8,367 bases of DNA from an uncultured Candidatus Melainabacteria bacterium (GTDB taxonomy: Bacteria > Cyanobacteriota > Vampirovibrionia > LMEP-6097), in contig CALBDR010000170.1 of NCBI GenBank assembly GCA_937927525.1, forward strand, positions 1 to 8,367, read 5' to 3'. The notes beneath the pieces were generated by a model. That model was not told the origin of the DNA. It saw only the letters and a list, made by a program, of their open reading frames with translations, and did no database searches. A program made the position numbers and the translations under genes. The stretch's first letter is position 1, and each line of letters begins with the position of its first letter. This document shows positions 6,971 through 8,367 of the stretch, in pieces.

Positions 6971-6989
6971 AAGCTATATTTTAGCTTAT
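6969..6989. repeat. Inverted repeat overlapping the trxB start codon
   Basis: Perfect 8-base arms ATAAGCTA (6969-6976) and TAGCTTAT (6982-6989) flank a 5-base spacer TATTT. The left arm takes in the first two bases of the trxB start codon, whose complement is CAT at 6968-6970. It could be an operator, or an RNA hairpin that hides the start. In such AT-rich spacer it could also arise by chance. A TATAAG hexamer (6990-6985 on the - strand) inside it resembles a -10 box but has no convincing -35. Confidence 0.4.
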
Positions 6990-7015
6990 ATTTAATGATA
7001 TTTGCTTTTAAGGGC

Positions 7016-8367
7016 TTAAACTTTAGTGTTTTGTAAAGATTTGAGGAAATAAAAGAAACTAGGCAAAACCGTCATCAGAATATAATTCAAAATATTAGCT
7101 TGGTCTATAAAAGTAAAAGACAGTAAGTGACTGATACTAAAGATTACAGCAAGCTCAGGGAAGCTTAAAAACCCTAAAGCAAGTACTATTACTAAATACC
7201 AAGAATGAAACTTTGGACTAGCAACTAAAACTAGTGCAGCTAAAATAAAGGTCGAACTTTCTAAAAAAGCATAGTTAAGTCTTCTGTTTCTATCATCATA
7301 GTATTCCATTGAAATTTCTAAATCTTTAGAATAATTCTTAGTCCAAAATTTTATGTAAATAAAGCTTGCAAATGCAGCGAAAGTACTTAAAAATAGATAT
7401 TTGATTATCTGAGCTAACTCATTACTAGTAATGGCTTTATAAATAGTCTCAAGCGTGTTGAATAAAGATTTATGACTGAGAGTGACATTTTGATTTATGG
7501 CGCTAAAGTTACTTGAGAAAAAATCATAATAATTAAAAAGTAAGAAAGCAAAGATAAGTGAAACTAAGCTACCTAGAGGAACTAGATATTTTAATAAATT
7601 TCTAAAAGATAAAGGTGTTTTTAGAGTTTTATCTATAAAATAATAGTCTTTCCAAATATAAATAATGATTAATGGTAAAAGCACTATAGCAATGTATTTT
7701 ATGAAAATAGAAGCTGAGATTAAGAGTAAAGCAAGGTTAAATCTCTTTTTAAACAAGCTGTAGATGCTCGCTATAAATAAGAAAACCATAACTATATCAT
7801 TATGTCCATTCCAGGAAGAGTGATAGAAAAGAAAAGGGTTTAAAGCTATAAATGAAATTACTAGGCTTGGCTCAAAAGTATTGAAGAGCTTAGGTCTATC
7901 ATGTAAGTTCTCTAGCTTAAATATTTTTTTGATGAAAAATACTGTCCCTAAAAAGCATCCGGAGCTTATTAGTTTAAATAGAAAGATTGCAAGCCAGAAA
8001 TTATTAAAGCTTAAGCTTACTATTAATTTGCAAATAAAAATAAAGAGTGGTCCATATGGTGCTGGATTCTTTTCCCAGAGCATATTACCTAAAAAGCTAT
8101 CGTTTTGCCAATCATTTATGTCAGCAGCCACAGACTGATAAGGATTCTCTCCGTAGAAAACTTGCTGCGCTCCGCGCGCAATATAACCATAAATGTCAGA
8201 GGAATCATTTGGGATACTGAAAACCCCTATTAATGAAAAAACTGTGGCGTAAATAAATATCTCTTTAAACCTAAGGGAGCTAATACTATTGTCTTGAGAG
8301 CGTTTTGGATTGAAGATTAAATATAAGAAAGTTATATCAACTAAAATAATGAACCAGTGTGCTAGTT
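7016..8367 (-). CDS. GT-C type membrane glycosyltransferase, mannosyltransferase-like (5' end missing)
   Basis: This is a multi-pass membrane protein resembling polyprenyl-phosphate-sugar-dependent glycosyltransferases (mannosyltransferase/DUF2029 type), which move a sugar from a lipid carrier to an acceptor outside the inner membrane. The frame is open to the right edge, giving 449 visible residues. A GTG at 8131 could be read as a start but is internal, because conserved sequence continues upstream: NDSSDIYGYIARG (53-65) with an acidic loop after a membrane segment, the usual GT-C position, then YGENPYQ (71-77). Further motifs are APYGPLF (about 101-107), WNGHND (about 184-189) and FHSWYL (about 386-391), all typical of this group. 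About ten hydrophobic segments are visible. Sugar, acceptor and pathway cannot be named. It lies 45 bases upstream of trxB on the same strand, and no cell-wall or glycan genes adjoin it here. Confidence 0.82.
   Translation of the reverse strand, partial: LAHWFIILVDITFLYLIFNPKRSQDNSISSLRFKEIFIYATVFSLIGVFSIPNDSSDIYGYIARGAQQVFYGENPYQSVAADINDWQNDSFLGNMLWEKNPAPYGPLFIFICKLIVSLSFNNFWLAIFLFKLISSGCFLGTVFFIKKIFKLENLHDRPKLFNTFEPSLVISFIALNPFLFYHSSWNGHNDIVMVFLFIASIYSLFKKRFNLALLLISASIFIKYIAIVLLPLIIIYIWKDYYFIDKTLKTPLSFRNLLKYLVPLGSLVSLIFAFLLFNYYDFFSSNFSAINQNVTLSHKSLFNTLETIYKAITSNELAQIIKYLFLSTFAAFASFIYIKFWTKNYSKDLEISMEYYDDRNRRLNYAFLESSTFILAALVLVASPKFHSWYLVIVLALGFLSFPELAVIFSISHLLSFTFIDQANILNYILMTVLPSFFYFLKSLQNTKV

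Noticed and set aside
8129..8131. GTG as the start of the glycosyltransferase
   Set aside because: The same frame stays open to the window edge and encodes conserved SSDIYGY and YGENPYQ motifs upstream, so the GTG is an internal valine.
7881..8138. Open frame on the + strand opposite the glycosyltransferase
   Set aside because: It is antisense to conserved motifs of the membrane protein and has no recognisable features.
1..8367. CRISPR array, insertion sequence, phage, tRNA/rRNA or defence cassette
   Set aside because: No regularly spaced long repeats, transposase motifs, terminal repeats or RNA gene signatures were seen on either strand.

Overview
The window is an AT-rich stretch of ordinary bacterial chromosome, densely coding on both strands. 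It holds seven protein genes, two of them cut by the window edges, and has no gap over 175 bases. An apolipoprotein N-acyltransferase (Lnt) and a GT-C type membrane glycosyltransferase point to a bacterium with a lipoprotein-rich, probably Gram-negative envelope. The lineage cannot be fixed from this sequence. The second isocitrate dehydrogenase recalls both enterobacterial and cyanobacterial NADP enzymes, so a non-photosynthetic relative of cyanobacteria is one weak possibility.

Region 1 (1-2800, + strand) carries two isocitrate dehydrogenases in a row. The first lacks only its N-terminus and is the long Thermus/Rickettsia-like form with an extra C-terminal domain. The second is a complete E. 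coli-type NADP enzyme. A strong intrinsic terminator separates them, followed by about 115 bases that contain four copies of a 7-bp motif, so the second gene probably has its own control. Region 2 (2805-4415, - strand) is lnt, ending 4 bases from the end of icd.

Region 3 (4460-6020, + strand) is a tightly packed operon: ruvC (Holliday junction resolvase), an NfeD-like membrane protein and gmk (guanylate kinase). Each start codon overlaps the preceding stop by one base. The 44 bases between lnt and ruvC hold the palindrome TATAATTATA, which reads as a -10 box in both directions. Region 4 (6017-8367, - strand) is trxB (thioredoxin reductase), which overlaps the end of gmk by 4 bases, and upstream of it a multi-pass glycosyltransferase that runs off the right edge.

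The genes are mostly housekeeping: TCA cycle/NADPH supply, lipoprotein maturation, DNA repair, nucleotide metabolism and thiol redox. I see no mobile element, CRISPR array, RNA gene, defence cassette or clearly new system. The most interesting points are the two unrelated-subfamily isocitrate dehydrogenases, the motif cluster between them, and the shared divergent promoter between lnt and ruvC.
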